Source: Caballeronia arvi
GTDB lineage: Bacteria > Pseudomonadota > Gammaproteobacteria > Burkholderiales > Burkholderiaceae
NCBI RefSeq assembly: GCF_001544695.2
Contig: NZ_FCOM02000001.1
Coordinates: 186,001 to 250,000, forward strand
Direction: 5' to 3'
Length of the DNA: 64,000 nt
Both the position numbers and the translations under genes were made by a program. Numbering within the stretch: the stretch's first letter is position 1; the number at the start of each line of letters is the position of its first letter. Below, one piece after another: positions 1 through 8,955 of the stretch. The notes beneath the pieces were generated by a model. That model was not told the DNA's origin. It ran no database searches and saw nothing but the letters and a program-made list of their open reading frames with translations.

Positions 1-1571
1 CGCGTCGCGCCGACGAAAATCTTGCGCGCGGCCTGCTCGTCGAGCGCGTCGAAATCGACTTCCGTGAGGATCACGCACGGCGCCGATTGACCCTTGAAGC
101 GATAGATCGATTCGAGCAGCACGTCGCCATCGCGATATTCCGGGTTGCCGAACAGATCGTAGCTGCCGGTAAAGGCGCGCAGCCGGTGCGGGCCGAGCTG
201 ATCGACGGCGGTGAGCGCCGAGCCCTCGCGGCCCCGGAACGACAGCACCGCGATGTCCTGCTTGCGGAAACCGAGCGACAGCGCGTGTGTGATCGCGCGC
301 TTGGTCGCTTCGACGATTTCGTCGGAATGGCCGTCATCGTAGGTCGATATGCTGACGTCCGAGCCGTCGAACGGGCTGCCCGCATCGAGCCGCACTTCAG
401 GACCGACGATCTTGCGGATGAAACCGAGCAGATCGCGCGGGCTGCGGTAGTTCGTGCTCTCGCGCAGGATGGTCCAGCCCGGCAGCGGCACTGGCTCGCG
501 CAGATAGAGGTTCTGCATCGGATCTTCGAGCCACCACCACGCGCCGTCCGGATTCAGCAGGCGTTCGAGCGCCTCGACCCATGCCGCCTGAAAGTCCTGA
601 CCTTCGTCGACGATCAGCACATCGGTCTTCCAGTGCTCCGGCACGGGCACAGCAGCGAAACGCTCTTCGAGCGTCGCGAAGACGTTGGGCTGGCTGAAAT
701 CGGGCGGGCTGCCCGCGTCGCGCGCAACGGCCGCGCTCAATTGATGATAATTCGCGACCTTCGCCTCTTTCGGCGCGATCGCGCGGATATGGTCGGCGAG
801 CGGCCGATTGAAACACACGTAGAGCACGCTCTTGCCTTGCGCGAGCGCATCGCGCATCACGCGCACGGCGAGTTGCGTCTTGCCTGCGCCGGCTGTCGCA
901 ATCACGCGCAGGCGAAACGGCTCGAACTCGAGCCGGCGCGCCCAGGTCGCGAGCCCGCCCGACAAGCGCGTGACGAGCGTGTTCGCCGCGCCGACGAGCG
1001 CATTGGTGTCGGGCGTGAGCGAGAGTTCATCGGCGAGAAAATGATGGATGCGTGCCGCCGCTTCGAAGCGCGGTTCGTCGGGCGGCAGAATCTCCAGCAC
1101 GACACGCGCGAGCTGCGCTTTGCGGCTCGCATCGACGATGCGCGCAGGCGAAACGCCCGCGATCGCGGCGTTCTTCACCGTGTAGTCGGGGCAATACAGC
1201 AACTCCTCGATGCGATACGTGCCCGCGCCGAACGCCGCCGTGAAGCGCCGATGCAGGTTCTCCAGTGTGCGCGCGAGTTGAATGGCGACGTTGCGTTCCT
1301 TCTGCAGATAAACCTTCACGAGGCCCGCGCTGGTTTCGCGCAGGAAACCCGCCTTCATCTCGATCATCAGCACCCGGCCCGATGGCGCGACCACGACAAA
1401 GTCCGCCTCGCCGAAAACCGAAAAACCTTCGTTGATGCGCGTCCAGTGGACGCCGTGATAGACCGTGTAGTCGTCGGGCAGCTTTTCGAGGAGCGCGAGA
1501 GTTTCGAGTTCGCGCGCCGCCGCGCCGGTCGCGTCGAGGTTCTTCCAGTCGTCGGGAACGATTCGGGCCAT
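1..1571 (-). CDS. NERD-domain / UvrD-like superfamily 1 helicase (3' end outside window)
   Basis: The frame is open from an ATG at 1571 to the left edge, so the C-terminus is missing; 523 codons are visible. The N-terminus (about residues 15-115) looks like a NERD nuclease-related domain, with the GEADFVVV and MIEMKAG segments carrying the conserved acidic and E-x-K residues. A Walker A, ATAGAGKTQLA, lies near residue 228 and a Walker B, VLIVDEGQDF, near 320, followed by a UvrD-type C-terminal segment (YRFKGQSAPCVILTEVD). Proteins of this architecture are predicted DNA helicase/nucleases; the cellular role is not established. No partner gene is visible on the window side. The many short ORFs in other frames here are shadows. 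Confidence 0.85.
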   Translation of the reverse strand, partial: MARIVPDDWKNLDATGAAARELETLALLEKLPDDYTVYHGVHWTRINEGFSVFGEADFVVVAPSGRVLMIEMKAGFLRETSAGLVKVYLQKERNVAIQLARTLENLHRRFTAAFGAGTYRIEELLYCPDYTVKNAAIAGVSPARIVDASRKAQLARVVLEILPPDEPRFEAAARIHHFLADELSLTPDTNALVGAANTLVTRLSGGLATWARRLEFEPFRLRVIATAGAGKTQLAVRVMRDALAQGKSVLYVCFNRPLADHIRAIAPKEAKVANYHQLSAAVARDAGSPPDFSQPNVFATLEERFAAVPVPEHWKTDVLIVDEGQDFQAAWVEALERLLNPDGAWWWLEDPMQNLYLREPVPLPGWTILRESTNYRSPRDLLGFIRKIVGPEVRLDAGSPFDGSDVSISTYDDGHSDEIVEATKRAITHALSLGFRKQDIAVLSFRGREGSALTAVDQLGPHRLRAFTGSYDLFGNPEYRDGDVLLESIYRFKGQSAPCVILTEVDFDALDEQAARKIFVGAT

Positions 1572-1661
1572 GCGTCGCCTTTGGGCTGAGTGGTTGCGTC
1601 GTGCACCTGATTGTACGCAACGCCTCGCGTGCGCCGGCAGGTCGGCCGAACGGCCAATTGG

Positions 1662-2333
1662 CTAGGTGGCGTAGTCGTAGCGCCCGCCGCGTTCCAGCGC
1701 GCGCTGATACGCCGGCCGCGCGTGGATGCGTTCGAGAAATGCGCGGATATGCGGCATCGATTTCGCGCCCGCGCGCTGGCTGCCGGTTTCGAGCGGGAAG
1801 CTCATCTGGACGTCGGCGGCGCTGAAGGTCTCGCCGGCGAACCACGTCGATCTGGCGAGTTCGGCTTCGATATAGCCGAAGTGCAGCCGCAGTTGCGGAT
1901 CGATGAAACTGCTTTGCATCGTCTGCGCGATGCGCCGCGCGATCGGCTTCGCGAAGAACGGCATCTTCGCGCTCTCCAGCCGGCGCGCGACGAGCTTGAG
2001 CAAGAGCGGCGGCATTGCCGAACCTTCCGCGTAATGCATCCAGTAGTTGTAACGCACGCGTTCGGCTGACGTACCCGGCGGCGGCGAGAAACGTCCTTCG
2101 CCATAACGCTCGACGAGATATTCGATGATCGCGCCCGACTCCGCGAGCGTCAGATCGCCATCGGTGACGACCGGCGACTTGCCGAGCGGATGCACGGCGC
2201 GCAATTCGGGCGGCGCGAGCATCGTGCGCGGATCGCGTTGATAGCGCTTCAGCTCGTATTCGACACCGAGCTCTTCGAGCATCCAGAGCACGCGTTGGGA
2301 ACGGGAGTTGTTGAGGTGGTGCACGGTCAGCAT
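1662..2333 (-). CDS. Glutathione S-transferase family protein
   Basis: This 223-residue cytosolic protein has the usual GST length. The N-terminal thioredoxin-fold half (residues 1-80) contains the cis-proline segment KSPVV (52-56) and the glutathione gamma-glutamyl-binding ESGAII (65-70); an all-helical C-terminal half follows (FAGETFSAADVQMSFPL is the typical N-capping region). The start is taken at MLTVHHLN because the family begins there; an upstream in-frame TTG would add seven residues. GSTs conjugate or reduce electrophiles and peroxides with glutathione; the substrate cannot be told from sequence. It stands alone, with the helicase gene downstream on the same strand. Confidence 0.88.
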   Translation of the reverse strand: MLTVHHLNNSRSQRVLWMLEELGVEYELKRYQRDPRTMLAPPELRAVHPLGKSPVVTDGDLTLAESGAIIEYLVERYGEGRFSPPPGTSAERVRYNYWMHYAEGSAMPPLLLKLVARRLESAKMPFFAKPIARRIAQTMQSSFIDPQLRLHFGYIEAELARSTWFAGETFSAADVQMSFPLETGSQRAGAKSMPHIRAFLERIHARPAYQRALERGGRYDYAT

Positions 2334-2484
2334 GGCTTTGGCTCTTGTTTTCAAGTTCGACGATGCCGCCGCGGTACGCCCCTTGCATCCGATGAACTTA
2401 TGCGCGCCCGGGCGTCGAAAGGATAAGGCCCTTTCATGAAGGCCGCACTACGATTTCCGTACACAACGAAAAAAGGAGAAGTCG

Positions 2485-2655
2485 ATGACGCTAGTCATTT
2501 ATCTCGTCGGTTGGCTGATTTTTATCGGCGGCGTGTGTTGGGCGCTGGTGGCGATGCACGTCGCGCAGCACACGATCATGATCGTCGCCGTCATCATGCT
2601 CGGTATCGCCGTGATCACGGGCGCGACTCGGGCGCGCAACCGCGACCGGTCTTAG
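2485..2655 (+). CDS. Small two-helix membrane protein, unknown function
   Basis: The 56-codon frame starts at an ATG preceded by a strong ribosome binding site (AAAAAGGAGAAG at about 2469-2480) and ends in TAG. The product is almost wholly hydrophobic: helix 1 about residues 3-24, helix 2 about residues 30-47, then a short basic tail ending RARNRDRS. It is predicted to sit in the inner membrane with the tail in the cytoplasm. I do not recognise the family. The good RBS and two clean transmembrane segments argue that it is real despite its length. Confidence 0.7.
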   Translation: MTLVIYLVGWLIFIGGVCWALVAMHVAQHTIMIVAVIMLGIAVITGATRARNRDRS

Positions 2656-2721
2656 ATCGTCGATGCGCGCCGCCTGTCACGGGCGGCGCCAACTATCGCT
2701 CACATCGCACTCAGATCACGC

Positions 2722-3132
2722 TTACATCACAACGCGCGCGCCAGCCGCGTCCTGGATCAGCGTGACGAGTTCATCGGGATGCACGGGCTTCGTCATGAAA
2801 TGCTGAAAACCCTCGCCGATGCTGCGTAATCGATACTCGTCGCCGCCGTGTCCCGTCAGCGCGATAGCCACGGACGGCGGCAGATTGCCGCGTATCTCGT
2901 GATCGCGCAAACGCTGGATGAGATAAAAACCGTCCATTTCGGGCAGGTCCAGATCGCAGATCACCGCATCGGGAAGATGCTCGATCGCCGCCTGCGCGCC
3001 GTCTTCGGCGTCGGGCACGGCTACGACTTCCGCACCTTCTTCCTCCAGCAACATTTGCAGTGATGCCCTGCTTTCGGGATCGTCTTCGATGAGTACGATC
3101 CGCATATGCCCCAGTCTTGCTACTTCGCTCAT
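2722..3132 (-). CDS. Stand-alone response regulator receiver protein
   Basis: A single receiver domain without output domain, 136 residues from the ATG at 3132 (an alternative ATG at 3105 starts directly at MRIVLIEDD). The canonical residues are present: acidic pair E16-D17/D18, phospho-acceptor D60 in VICDLDLPEMDG, T93 and K115 in TKPV. It is therefore expected to be phosphorylated by a histidine kinase, but none is encoded next to it. Single-domain regulators of this type act as phosphate shuttles or bind a partner protein; the partner is unknown. Confidence 0.85.
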   Translation of the reverse strand: MSEVARLGHMRIVLIEDDPESRASLQMLLEEEGAEVVAVPDAEDGAQAAIEHLPDAVICDLDLPEMDGFYLIQRLRDHEIRGNLPPSVAIALTGHGGDEYRLRSIGEGFQHFMTKPVHPDELVTLIQDAAGARVVM

Positions 3133-3485
3133 GATGTTGTTTTCAACTGCTAAAAACGGAATTCTCGCGGAGGTCTCCAACTTGTCGCCGCCGCGCGCGC
3201 GAGGGTGCGCGCACTTGATTGACACGAAAAGGCGGCGGGAATTCCGAACGCACCGCTATTTACGCCGTGTGTGCGCCGGTGCGGAACGCCACGCGGTTTC
3301 GACAGCGCCGGCGCGCAAAGCTGGCCGGTCGCTGCGTGCCTGAATAAGCAAGATCCGAACCGGCTCGCATCCGATGGCCGCCAGCGCCGCATCCGGCGGA
3401 CGTTTCGGCTCACGCGCGCCGGCCGGATTCACGATCCCCACGCACGACCGTGTAATTCCGGCATCGGCCTTGCCCTGATTTCCCG
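3133..3485. other. Intergenic region without a supported gene
   Basis: About 350 bases between the receiver gene and the AraC-type gene, both on the minus strand. The open frames here are antisense or GC-driven and none has a convincing ribosome binding site. It should carry the promoter of the receiver gene. I see no clear terminator or operator. Confidence 0.4.
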
Positions 3486-4307
3486 TCAGACGTTTGTATC
3501 CCGCACGTAATCGGGGCGCGACCCGCTCGCCGTCCCCGCCTGCAATAGCGCGCGGTATTCGCTCGGGGTGATGCCGACGGTCGCCTTGAACTGACGCGTG
3601 AACGCGCTGTGATCGGTGTAGCCGCACAGCGCGGCGACATCGGTGACTTTCGCCTGCGAGACGAGCAGCGCGGTGGCCGCATCGAGCCGCGTCTTCAGGA
3701 GCACCTGACGCGGCGTCAGATGGAAGACCTTGTGGAAGTACCGCTCCAGCTGCGCGATCGACATGTTCGCCATCTGCGCGAGCTGCCGCATGTTGAGCGG
3801 CTGCACGTAATTTTCCTGAATGTGCTGAACCACCGCTGCAAGCCGGCTGTAGGCGGGATGCGTGCCTTCGGCGGCCTGCAGATCACGCGAGATGCCCGCG
3901 AGCCCGACGATATGCCCGTGCCGGTCATGGAGCGGCACTTTGCATGTCATGCACCAGCCGGGCTCGCGTCCGGGATAGAGATGCAGTTCGAGCTGATCGA
4001 TGAGCTGATGCCCCTGCGCGATGATCGCCTGATCCTGCGCCGTATAGATGCGCCCGAAGCGCCGCGGAAACACGTCCTCCGCAGTCTTGCCGATGAGCGC
4101 CGACTTGTCGTCCTTGTGTCCGCAGCGGCGCGCGAGCGTGCGATTGACCATCGCGTAGCGCGCGTCGCGGTCCTTCACGAAGAACACGATGTCGGGCATC
4201 GCGTCGAAGACCGGCGCGAGCAGCGCGAAATGCGCGAGCATCTCGGAGAACGTCGATGCGGTTTGCACGATCGGCAGCGTGCTGGTCATGAGGGTCGAGC
4301 TGGTCAT
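3486..4307 (-). CDS. PAS-domain AraC-family transcriptional regulator
   Basis: The 273-residue protein joins an N-terminal PAS-type sensor (about residues 30-145; FDAMPDIVFFVKDRDARYAMVN is a typical PAS start) to a C-terminal AraC DNA-binding domain with two helix-turn-helices (about 165-262; LAQMANMSIAQLERYFHKVF and VAALCGYTDHSAFTRQFK). It lies 70 bp downstream of the hydroxyproline dehydrogenase alpha-subunit gene on the same strand, so it is a candidate regulator of that operon; known hydroxyproline operons of Pseudomonas are also controlled by an AraC-type protein. That link is inference from position. The start could also be the second ATG (4289). Confidence 0.85.
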   Translation of the reverse strand: MTSSTLMTSTLPIVQTASTFSEMLAHFALLAPVFDAMPDIVFFVKDRDARYAMVNRTLARRCGHKDDKSALIGKTAEDVFPRRFGRIYTAQDQAIIAQGHQLIDQLELHLYPGREPGWCMTCKVPLHDRHGHIVGLAGISRDLQAAEGTHPAYSRLAAVVQHIQENYVQPLNMRQLAQMANMSIAQLERYFHKVFHLTPRQVLLKTRLDAATALLVSQAKVTDVAALCGYTDHSAFTRQFKATVGITPSEYRALLQAGTASGSRPDYVRDTNV

Positions 4308-4377
4308 CCGCGGGGTTTCGGTAGGGACGACCGATTATAGGAGCGCGCACGCGCGGTCGAAATTCGCGCTCGCCCCA

Positions 4378-5658
4378 CTATCGAACGATCGGTCCGGCGT
4401 GATCGCGCGCCGCAATCAGCGTGTCGATGCGTACCGGCGCGAACGGCGGACGCGCCGCCGCACTCGGCCAGCCGAAATACACCGATGCCGCCTCGCCGCA
4501 GATGCGTCCCTGACAGCGTCCCATGCCGCAGCGCGTCTGAAGCTTGGCGTCGCGCCAGTTCGCGTGTACGGCGGTTTCTCCGATCGACACATCCTCGCAA
4601 CGGCACAGCAACGTGTCGGGCGATGGCATCGCGCGCGCGTCGGCGCCCAGTTCGAACGCCCGCGCCACGCGTTGCGCGAACGCGCGCCACCGATCGCGCT
4701 CGCGCACGAGACGCACGAGACCGGCGTGCGCGGTCGTGCCGAGCGCCGCGTGCGCCGCCAGCGCGCCTTCGACGCTCGCCAGTTCCATGCCGCCGATGCC
4801 AGTGCATTCGCCAGCCGCGAAGATATCGGTTCGCGATGTGCGCTGCGCATCGTCGACGTGTATCGCGCCGTCGCTATCGCCGATCGTGCAGCCAAGCGCG
4901 AGCGCAAGCGTCGCGTTCGGCACGAGCCCATAGCCGCACGCGATGCGGTCCGCGGCAAGCGTGACGTCGCGTCCGCGCGTGCGAACCGTGACCGCTTCGA
5001 CGCGTGCATCGCCGTGCGCCTTCACGACGACACTGCCCGTCCGGTAACGCACCGCGCCGAGCGCGACGGCCTGCGCCAGCTTGCCCGGCGTCAGCGCCAG
5101 CGACGCGACGAAGCGTGCGACACGCGCCCACGGCGCCTGTTCGATCACCGCGGCGACATGCGCGCCGTGACGGCGGGCGGTATCGGCGACGGCGAGCAGC
5201 AGCGGCCCGCTGCCCGCCACGACGATGCGCTCGCCGCGCACCGGCATGCCGCCCTTGACGAGCGCCTGCAAGCCGCCCGCGCCCGTGACGCCGGGCAGCG
5301 TCCAGCCTTCGAACGGCAAGAGCCGCTCGCGCGCGCCGGTGGCGAGAATCAGCTTCGAATACGCGAGCATGAGCGGTGCGCCGTCGCGTTCCAGCAAGAG
5401 CCGCTTGTCGCCGGGCGCGGCGGCCACTTTCGTCGCGTTCATGACGACGAGGTTCGTGTGCGGGCGCGTGTCATCGAGCCATTGGCGCAACGGCGCGGCG
5501 GGTGCGAGCGTTGAACCTTGCCGCCAGATCTGGCCGCCCGCGCGCGGATTGTCGTCGATGAGCACGACGCGCACGCCCGCTTGCGCCGCCACCCGCGCCG
5601 CGCTCAGACCCGCCGGCCCCGCGCCGACGATCGCGATATCGCATGCTTCGACGTTCAT
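4378..5658 (-). CDS. D-hydroxyproline dehydrogenase alpha-type subunit (FAD, [2Fe-2S])
   Basis: A 426-residue flavoprotein with an N-terminal FAD dinucleotide-binding motif GAGPAG (residues 12-17), a second nucleotide-binding fold (VVAGSGPLLLA) and a C-terminal BFD-like cysteine cluster, CRCEDV ... RCGMGRCQGRIC, expected to bind [2Fe-2S]. This is the architecture of the alpha subunit of heteromeric opine/D-hydroxyproline dehydrogenases. Its start overlaps the stop of the 2Fe-2S gamma-subunit gene by four bases (ATGA), and the epimerase of the same pathway is two genes upstream, so oxidation of cis-4-hydroxy-D-proline is the best-supported role. The listed longer frame upstream is not needed. 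Confidence 0.85.
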   Translation of the reverse strand: MNVEACDIAIVGAGPAGLSAARVAAQAGVRVVLIDDNPRAGGQIWRQGSTLAPAAPLRQWLDDTRPHTNLVVMNATKVAAAPGDKRLLLERDGAPLMLAYSKLILATGARERLLPFEGWTLPGVTGAGGLQALVKGGMPVRGERIVVAGSGPLLLAVADTARRHGAHVAAVIEQAPWARVARFVASLALTPGKLAQAVALGAVRYRTGSVVVKAHGDARVEAVTVRTRGRDVTLAADRIACGYGLVPNATLALALGCTIGDSDGAIHVDDAQRTSRTDIFAAGECTGIGGMELASVEGALAAHAALGTTAHAGLVRLVRERDRWRAFAQRVARAFELGADARAMPSPDTLLCRCEDVSIGETAVHANWRDAKLQTRCGMGRCQGRICGEAASVYFGWPSAAARPPFAPVRIDTLIAARDHAGPIVR

Positions 5659-5903
5659 CGCATGGTCTCGATCGAAAGGCCGTCGCGGCACAGCGTCTGA
5701 CAGCCGAGCACATACGCGCGGCCATCGACTGTCACGCGGCATTCGTGACACACGCCCATGCCGCACAGCGCGGCGCGCGGCTCGCCGGTCACGGAGCGCC
5801 GCGTCGCGCCGATGCCGCGCATCGCGATAGCGGCCGCGACGGTCGTAAAGGCGGGCACGGCGAGCGTTTCGCCGTCGATGGTCACGTGGACGAGATCAGC
5901 CAC
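5655..5903 (-). CDS. D-hydroxyproline dehydrogenase gamma-type subunit ([2Fe-2S] protein)
   Basis: An 82-residue plant-ferredoxin-like protein with cysteines C47, C52, C55 and C68 in LCGMGVCHECRV...GC, the standard [2Fe-2S] spacing. It matches the small subunit of three-part D-hydroxyproline/opine dehydrogenases, which passes electrons between the two flavoprotein subunits. It overlaps the beta-subunit gene upstream (8 bases) and the alpha-subunit gene downstream (4 bases), a sign of translational coupling and a fixed complex. Confidence 0.88.
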   Translation of the reverse strand: MADLVHVTIDGETLAVPAFTTVAAAIAMRGIGATRRSVTGEPRAALCGMGVCHECRVTVDGRAYVLGCQTLCRDGLSIETMR

Positions 5904-7035
5904 CGGCGTGCTCCGTTGCGAATCGTTGCGGGGAAAAGGCGTTCGTGTCGGGCATATCGAAGGGAATCGGGCCGCCGAGCATCTGCGCGGCGATGAGCTT
6001 CGCGGTGCCGAGCGATGTCGTCACGCCGAGTCCTTCGTGGCCCGCCGCGAGCCACAGCCGGTCGCCGGGAAAGCGCGCCGGTCCGATCAGCGGCAGGCCG
6101 TCGGGCGTGGCGGCGCGAAAACCCGTCCACGCGCGGATCGCATCGAGCGCGCCGATGCCCGGCAGATAGCGCGTCGCGCGCGCGAGCATCGCGCCGAGCA
6201 CGTCGATTTCGACGGCGGGATCGAGCGTACCGAACTGCCGCGACGAGCCGATCAGCACCTGCCCCGTCGGACGCGGCTGCGCGTTGAACGCCACCGACGT
6301 GCCGCGCGCGTGATGCGCGCTCTTGATATAGCCGAGCTCCAGCACCTGATGATGGAGCGTGCCCGGATAGCGGTCGGTGATGAGCAAATGCCCTTTCTTC
6401 GCTTCGATCGGCACGCCCGCGATCAGCGACGGAACCGCGAGCCCGTTGGCGACGACCACATGCGCGGCCGTGCGCCGCTCGCCGTTCGCGAGCGTGACGC
6501 TGGCGTGCGTGTCGTCGGCATCGACGGCGCTCACCGCGCAACCCGTCGATACGCGAATGCGCGTCGAAGACGTCAAGAGCCACTGCGCCGCGGCGGGCGC
6601 GTACACGATGGCGTCGTCGTCGATCAGCAGGCCGCCTTGCATCGCGTGGCTCACCGCCGGTTCGGCTTCACGCAGCGCGGCGCGATCGAGCATGTGCGCG
6701 CGCACGCCCGCCACCGCGAAGGCGTCGCGCATCGAGCGGGCGGCGTCCAGTTCGTCTTCGTCCTCTCCGATCCAGACCGTGCCGCAGCGCGTGAACGCAT
6801 CGCGCTCGCGCAGTTGCGGGCCAAGCGCGAGCCACAGTTCGCGCGATGCGCGCGCCAAGGCGAATTCCGCGGGCGAATCGTTCATCACGACGATGTGGCC
6901 CATGCCCGCCGCCGTCGCGCCGCCGCCGATACCGCGCGCTTCCAGCACCTCGACCGTCGCGCCGCGCGCCGCGCATTCCGCCGCGCACGCCGCCCCGACG
7001 ATGCCGCCGCCGACGACGATCACGTCCGCCGTCAT
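5896..7035 (-). CDS. D-hydroxyproline dehydrogenase beta-type subunit (DadA/glycine oxidase-like FAD oxidoreductase)
   Basis: A 379-residue member of the D-amino-acid/glycine oxidase fold. The FAD-binding GxGxxG is G9, G11 and G14 in [12 protein letters not shown], and the C-terminal [17 protein letters not shown] and [14 protein letters not shown] segments are typical of the family. In heteromeric D-hydroxyproline dehydrogenase this is the catalytic subunit that oxidises cis-4-hydroxy-D-proline to an imine. The ATG at 7035 overlaps the TGA of the epimerase gene by four bases. Longer frames that extend through the epimerase gene are out-of-frame read-through, not part of the protein. Confidence 0.88.
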   Translation of the reverse strand: MTADVIVVGGGIVGAACAAECAARGATVEVLEARGIGGGATAAGMGHIVVMNDSPAEFALARASRELWLALGPQLRERDAFTRCGTVWIGEDEDELDAARSMRDAFAVAGVRAHMLDRAALREAEPAVSHAMQGGLLIDDDAIVYAPAAAQWLLTSSTRIRVSTGCAVSAVDADDTHASVTLANGERRTAAHVVVANGLAVPSLIAGVPIEAKKGHLLITDRYPGTLHHQVLELGYIKSAHHARGTSVAFNAQPRPTGQVLIGSSRQFGTLDPAVEIDVLGAMLARATRYLPGIGALDAIRAWTGFRAATPDGLPLIGPARFPGDRLWLAAGHEGLGVTTSLGTAKLIAAQMLGGPIPFDMPDTNAFSPQRFATEHAGG

Positions 7036-7982
7036 GCGCGCGCGCCGGGCTCGATGCCTCGCATGAACGGATCGCGCTCGTCGAAGACCAGCCGGCCTTC
7101 GCCCATGACGTGCGCGTAGCCCGTGATCGTCGGGATGAGCACGTCGCGATCGATCGCATAACTGCCCTCGAACACGCTGCCGATGATGCTCTCCTGACGC
7201 CAGATATCGCCCGGCGCGAGCAGACCGTCCGCGGCGAGGCACGCGAGCTTCGCGCTCGTTCCGGTGCCGCACGGCGAGCGATCGTAGGCGCTGCCCGGAC
7301 ACAGCACGAAATTGCGGCTGTCGACGCCCGCGACCGGAGAATCCGCGAACAATTCGATATGGTCGATGTAAGCGCCATCCGCGCCGGTGATGCCTTGCGC
7401 GTGCAAGGCATTGCGGATCGACTCGGTGAACGCGGTCAGTTCCGCGATGCGCTCGGGCACGAGCTCGCGCCCGTGATCCGCGACGAGGAAGAACCAGTTG
7501 CCGCCCCACGCGACGTCGCCGGTGAGCGGACCGTGATTGGGCACATCGACCGTCACCGCTTGCCTGTACCGATACGCCGGCACGTTGCGCACGCTGACGC
7601 TGCCGTCCGCGTTGAGCGTGGCGTCGACGGGACCAACGGGCGTGTCGATCCGATGCCGCCCCGGCTCGATCCTGCCCGCATACGCCAGCGACGCGACGAG
7701 CCCGATCGTGCCGTGCCCGCACATGCCGAGATAGCCGACGTTATTGAAGAAGATGACGCCCGCCGCCGCGCCGGGATCGTCGGGTTCGCATAGCAGCGCG
7801 CCGACCATCACGTCGGAGCCGCGCGGCTCGGTGACGATCGCGCGGCGCCAGTCGTCGAAACGCGTGCGAAACGTTTCGAGACGCTGCGCGAGCGTGCCTT
7901 GCCCCAGGTCCGGGGCGCCCGCGGTCACGAGGCGCGTCGGTTCGCCGCCCGTGTGCGAGTCGATGATGTCGATGGTTTTCAT
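7032..7982 (-). CDS. lhpA: 4-hydroxyproline 2-epimerase
   Basis: A 316-residue proline racemase-superfamily enzyme. Both catalytic cysteines are present: C88 in [10 protein letters not shown] and C238 in [10 protein letters not shown]. Two cysteines mark racemase/epimerases; trans-3-hydroxyproline dehydratases carry Thr at the second position. It should interconvert trans-4-hydroxy-L-proline and cis-4-hydroxy-D-proline, the first step of bacterial hydroxyproline catabolism. The start [15 protein letters not shown] is the family start. It is the first gene of a four-gene operon whose other members form the dehydrogenase. The later enzymes of the pathway (pyrroline-hydroxycarboxylate deaminase, ketoglutarate semialdehyde dehydrogenase) are not in the window. 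Confidence 0.93.
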   Translation of the reverse strand: MKTIDIIDSHTGGEPTRLVTAGAPDLGQGTLAQRLETFRTRFDDWRRAIVTEPRGSDVMVGALLCEPDDPGAAAGVIFFNNVGYLGMCGHGTIGLVASLAYAGRIEPGRHRIDTPVGPVDATLNADGSVSVRNVPAYRYRQAVTVDVPNHGPLTGDVAWGGNWFFLVADHGRELVPERIAELTAFTESIRNALHAQGITGADGAYIDHIELFADSPVAGVDSRNFVLCPGSAYDRSPCGTGTSAKLACLAADGLLAPGDIWRQESIIGSVFEGSYAIDRDVLIPTITGYAHVMGEGRLVFDERDPFMRGIEPGARA

Positions 7983-8163
7983 GCCGCTTATCGTAGAAAC
8001 GCGTGAAGCAAGCGTCTTGAAGCGGCTGGACGGATTTGATGACGATATCGGCATAAGCGATCATCGTCGGGGGAAGGCTTTGTGGCGCTACGAACAGACT
8101 TGCCGGATCGGTTTGCACCCGCGGGTGAACGCCGATTTCAGCATAGAAACGCGGCCCCAAACA

Positions 8164-8190
8164 AAAATGCCGTCATTGCGACGGCATTTT
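8164..8190 (-). terminator. Intrinsic terminator of the 8212-8955 regulator gene
   Basis: Perfect 11-bp inverted repeat AAAATGCCGTC / GACGGCATTTT with a five-base loop. On the minus strand the stem is followed by TTTTGTTT, 22 bases after the stop of the response regulator. Confidence 0.85.
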
Positions 8191-8211
8191 CGTTGATATC
8201 GAGTTCAGGCC

Positions 8212-8955
8212 TCAGGCGGCGATTTGCGCACGCTCGGGATCGGCGTGATCGTCGCCGGCATCTTCGCCTTCATCGTAAAGATGCAGCAGGCGATAGCCGC
8301 TCTTGTACACCGGCTGCAGGCGGAAGTTGTTGACCGGCTCGATCTCCAGTGCGAGACGCAGACGCGAAACGTGACTGTCGATCGTGCGCGTGGTTTCGCG
8401 GAACTCGCGGCCCCAGACCATCGCGAAAATGTGATCGCGCGACAGCACGCGACCGATGTTCGAGAAGAACAATTGCGCGAGACGGAATTGCGTGCCGCTC
8501 AGTTGAACCGGCTTGCCGCGCACGGTGACGGTTTGCTGGCGGGCGTCGAAGCGGTACGGGCCGACTTCGAGGCACGCGCTGGTCGTTGCGGGATAAGCGC
8601 GGCGCAGGAGCGCTTCGACGCGCGCGCCGAACTCGCCCGGGCGGATCGGATAGACGACGTAATCGTCCGCGCCGGCAGTGAGTGCGCACACCACGTTGTG
8701 CTCGGCGCCGTCCGGCGTCGCGAACAAAACCGGCACGCGCTCGCCGAAGCTCGAACGCACCGATTTCAGCAGATCCAGGCCGCACAGGCCCGATGTATTC
8801 CAGTCGAGAATCAGCAGATCGACCGTGGAGCGCGAGAGCGCCTTCGACAGCACGAGGCCATCGCCGAAGGTCACGCAACTGTGGCCGAGTCGTTTGACGA
8901 CATCGCTGATGAGATTTCGATAACTTGGGTCGGTTTGCAAAACGGCGACGCGCAT
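8212..8955 (-). CDS. Atypical OmpR-family response regulator
   Basis: 247 residues: an N-terminal receiver (1-115) and a C-terminal winged helix of the OmpR type (about 135-230; SRDHIFAMVWGREFRETTRTIDSHVSRLR). The receiver keeps D51 and T80 but departs from the canon: the usual acidic pair reads Q-T-D (residues 7-9), and the invariant lysine is a tyrosine (Y102 in VVYPIRP instead of a K-P). The loss of the lysine suggests that control is not by ordinary phosphorylation. There is no kinase gene beside it, so it is an orphan. Its own intrinsic terminator follows. Confidence 0.85.
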   Translation of the reverse strand: MRVAVLQTDPSYRNLISDVVKRLGHSCVTFGDGLVLSKALSRSTVDLLILDWNTSGLCGLDLLKSVRSSFGERVPVLFATPDGAEHNVVCALTAGADDYVVYPIRPGEFGARVEALLRRAYPATTSACLEVGPYRFDARQQTVTVRGKPVQLSGTQFRLAQLFFSNIGRVLSRDHIFAMVWGREFRETTRTIDSHVSRLRLALEIEPVNNFRLQPVYKSGYRLLHLYDEGEDAGDDHADPERAQIAA

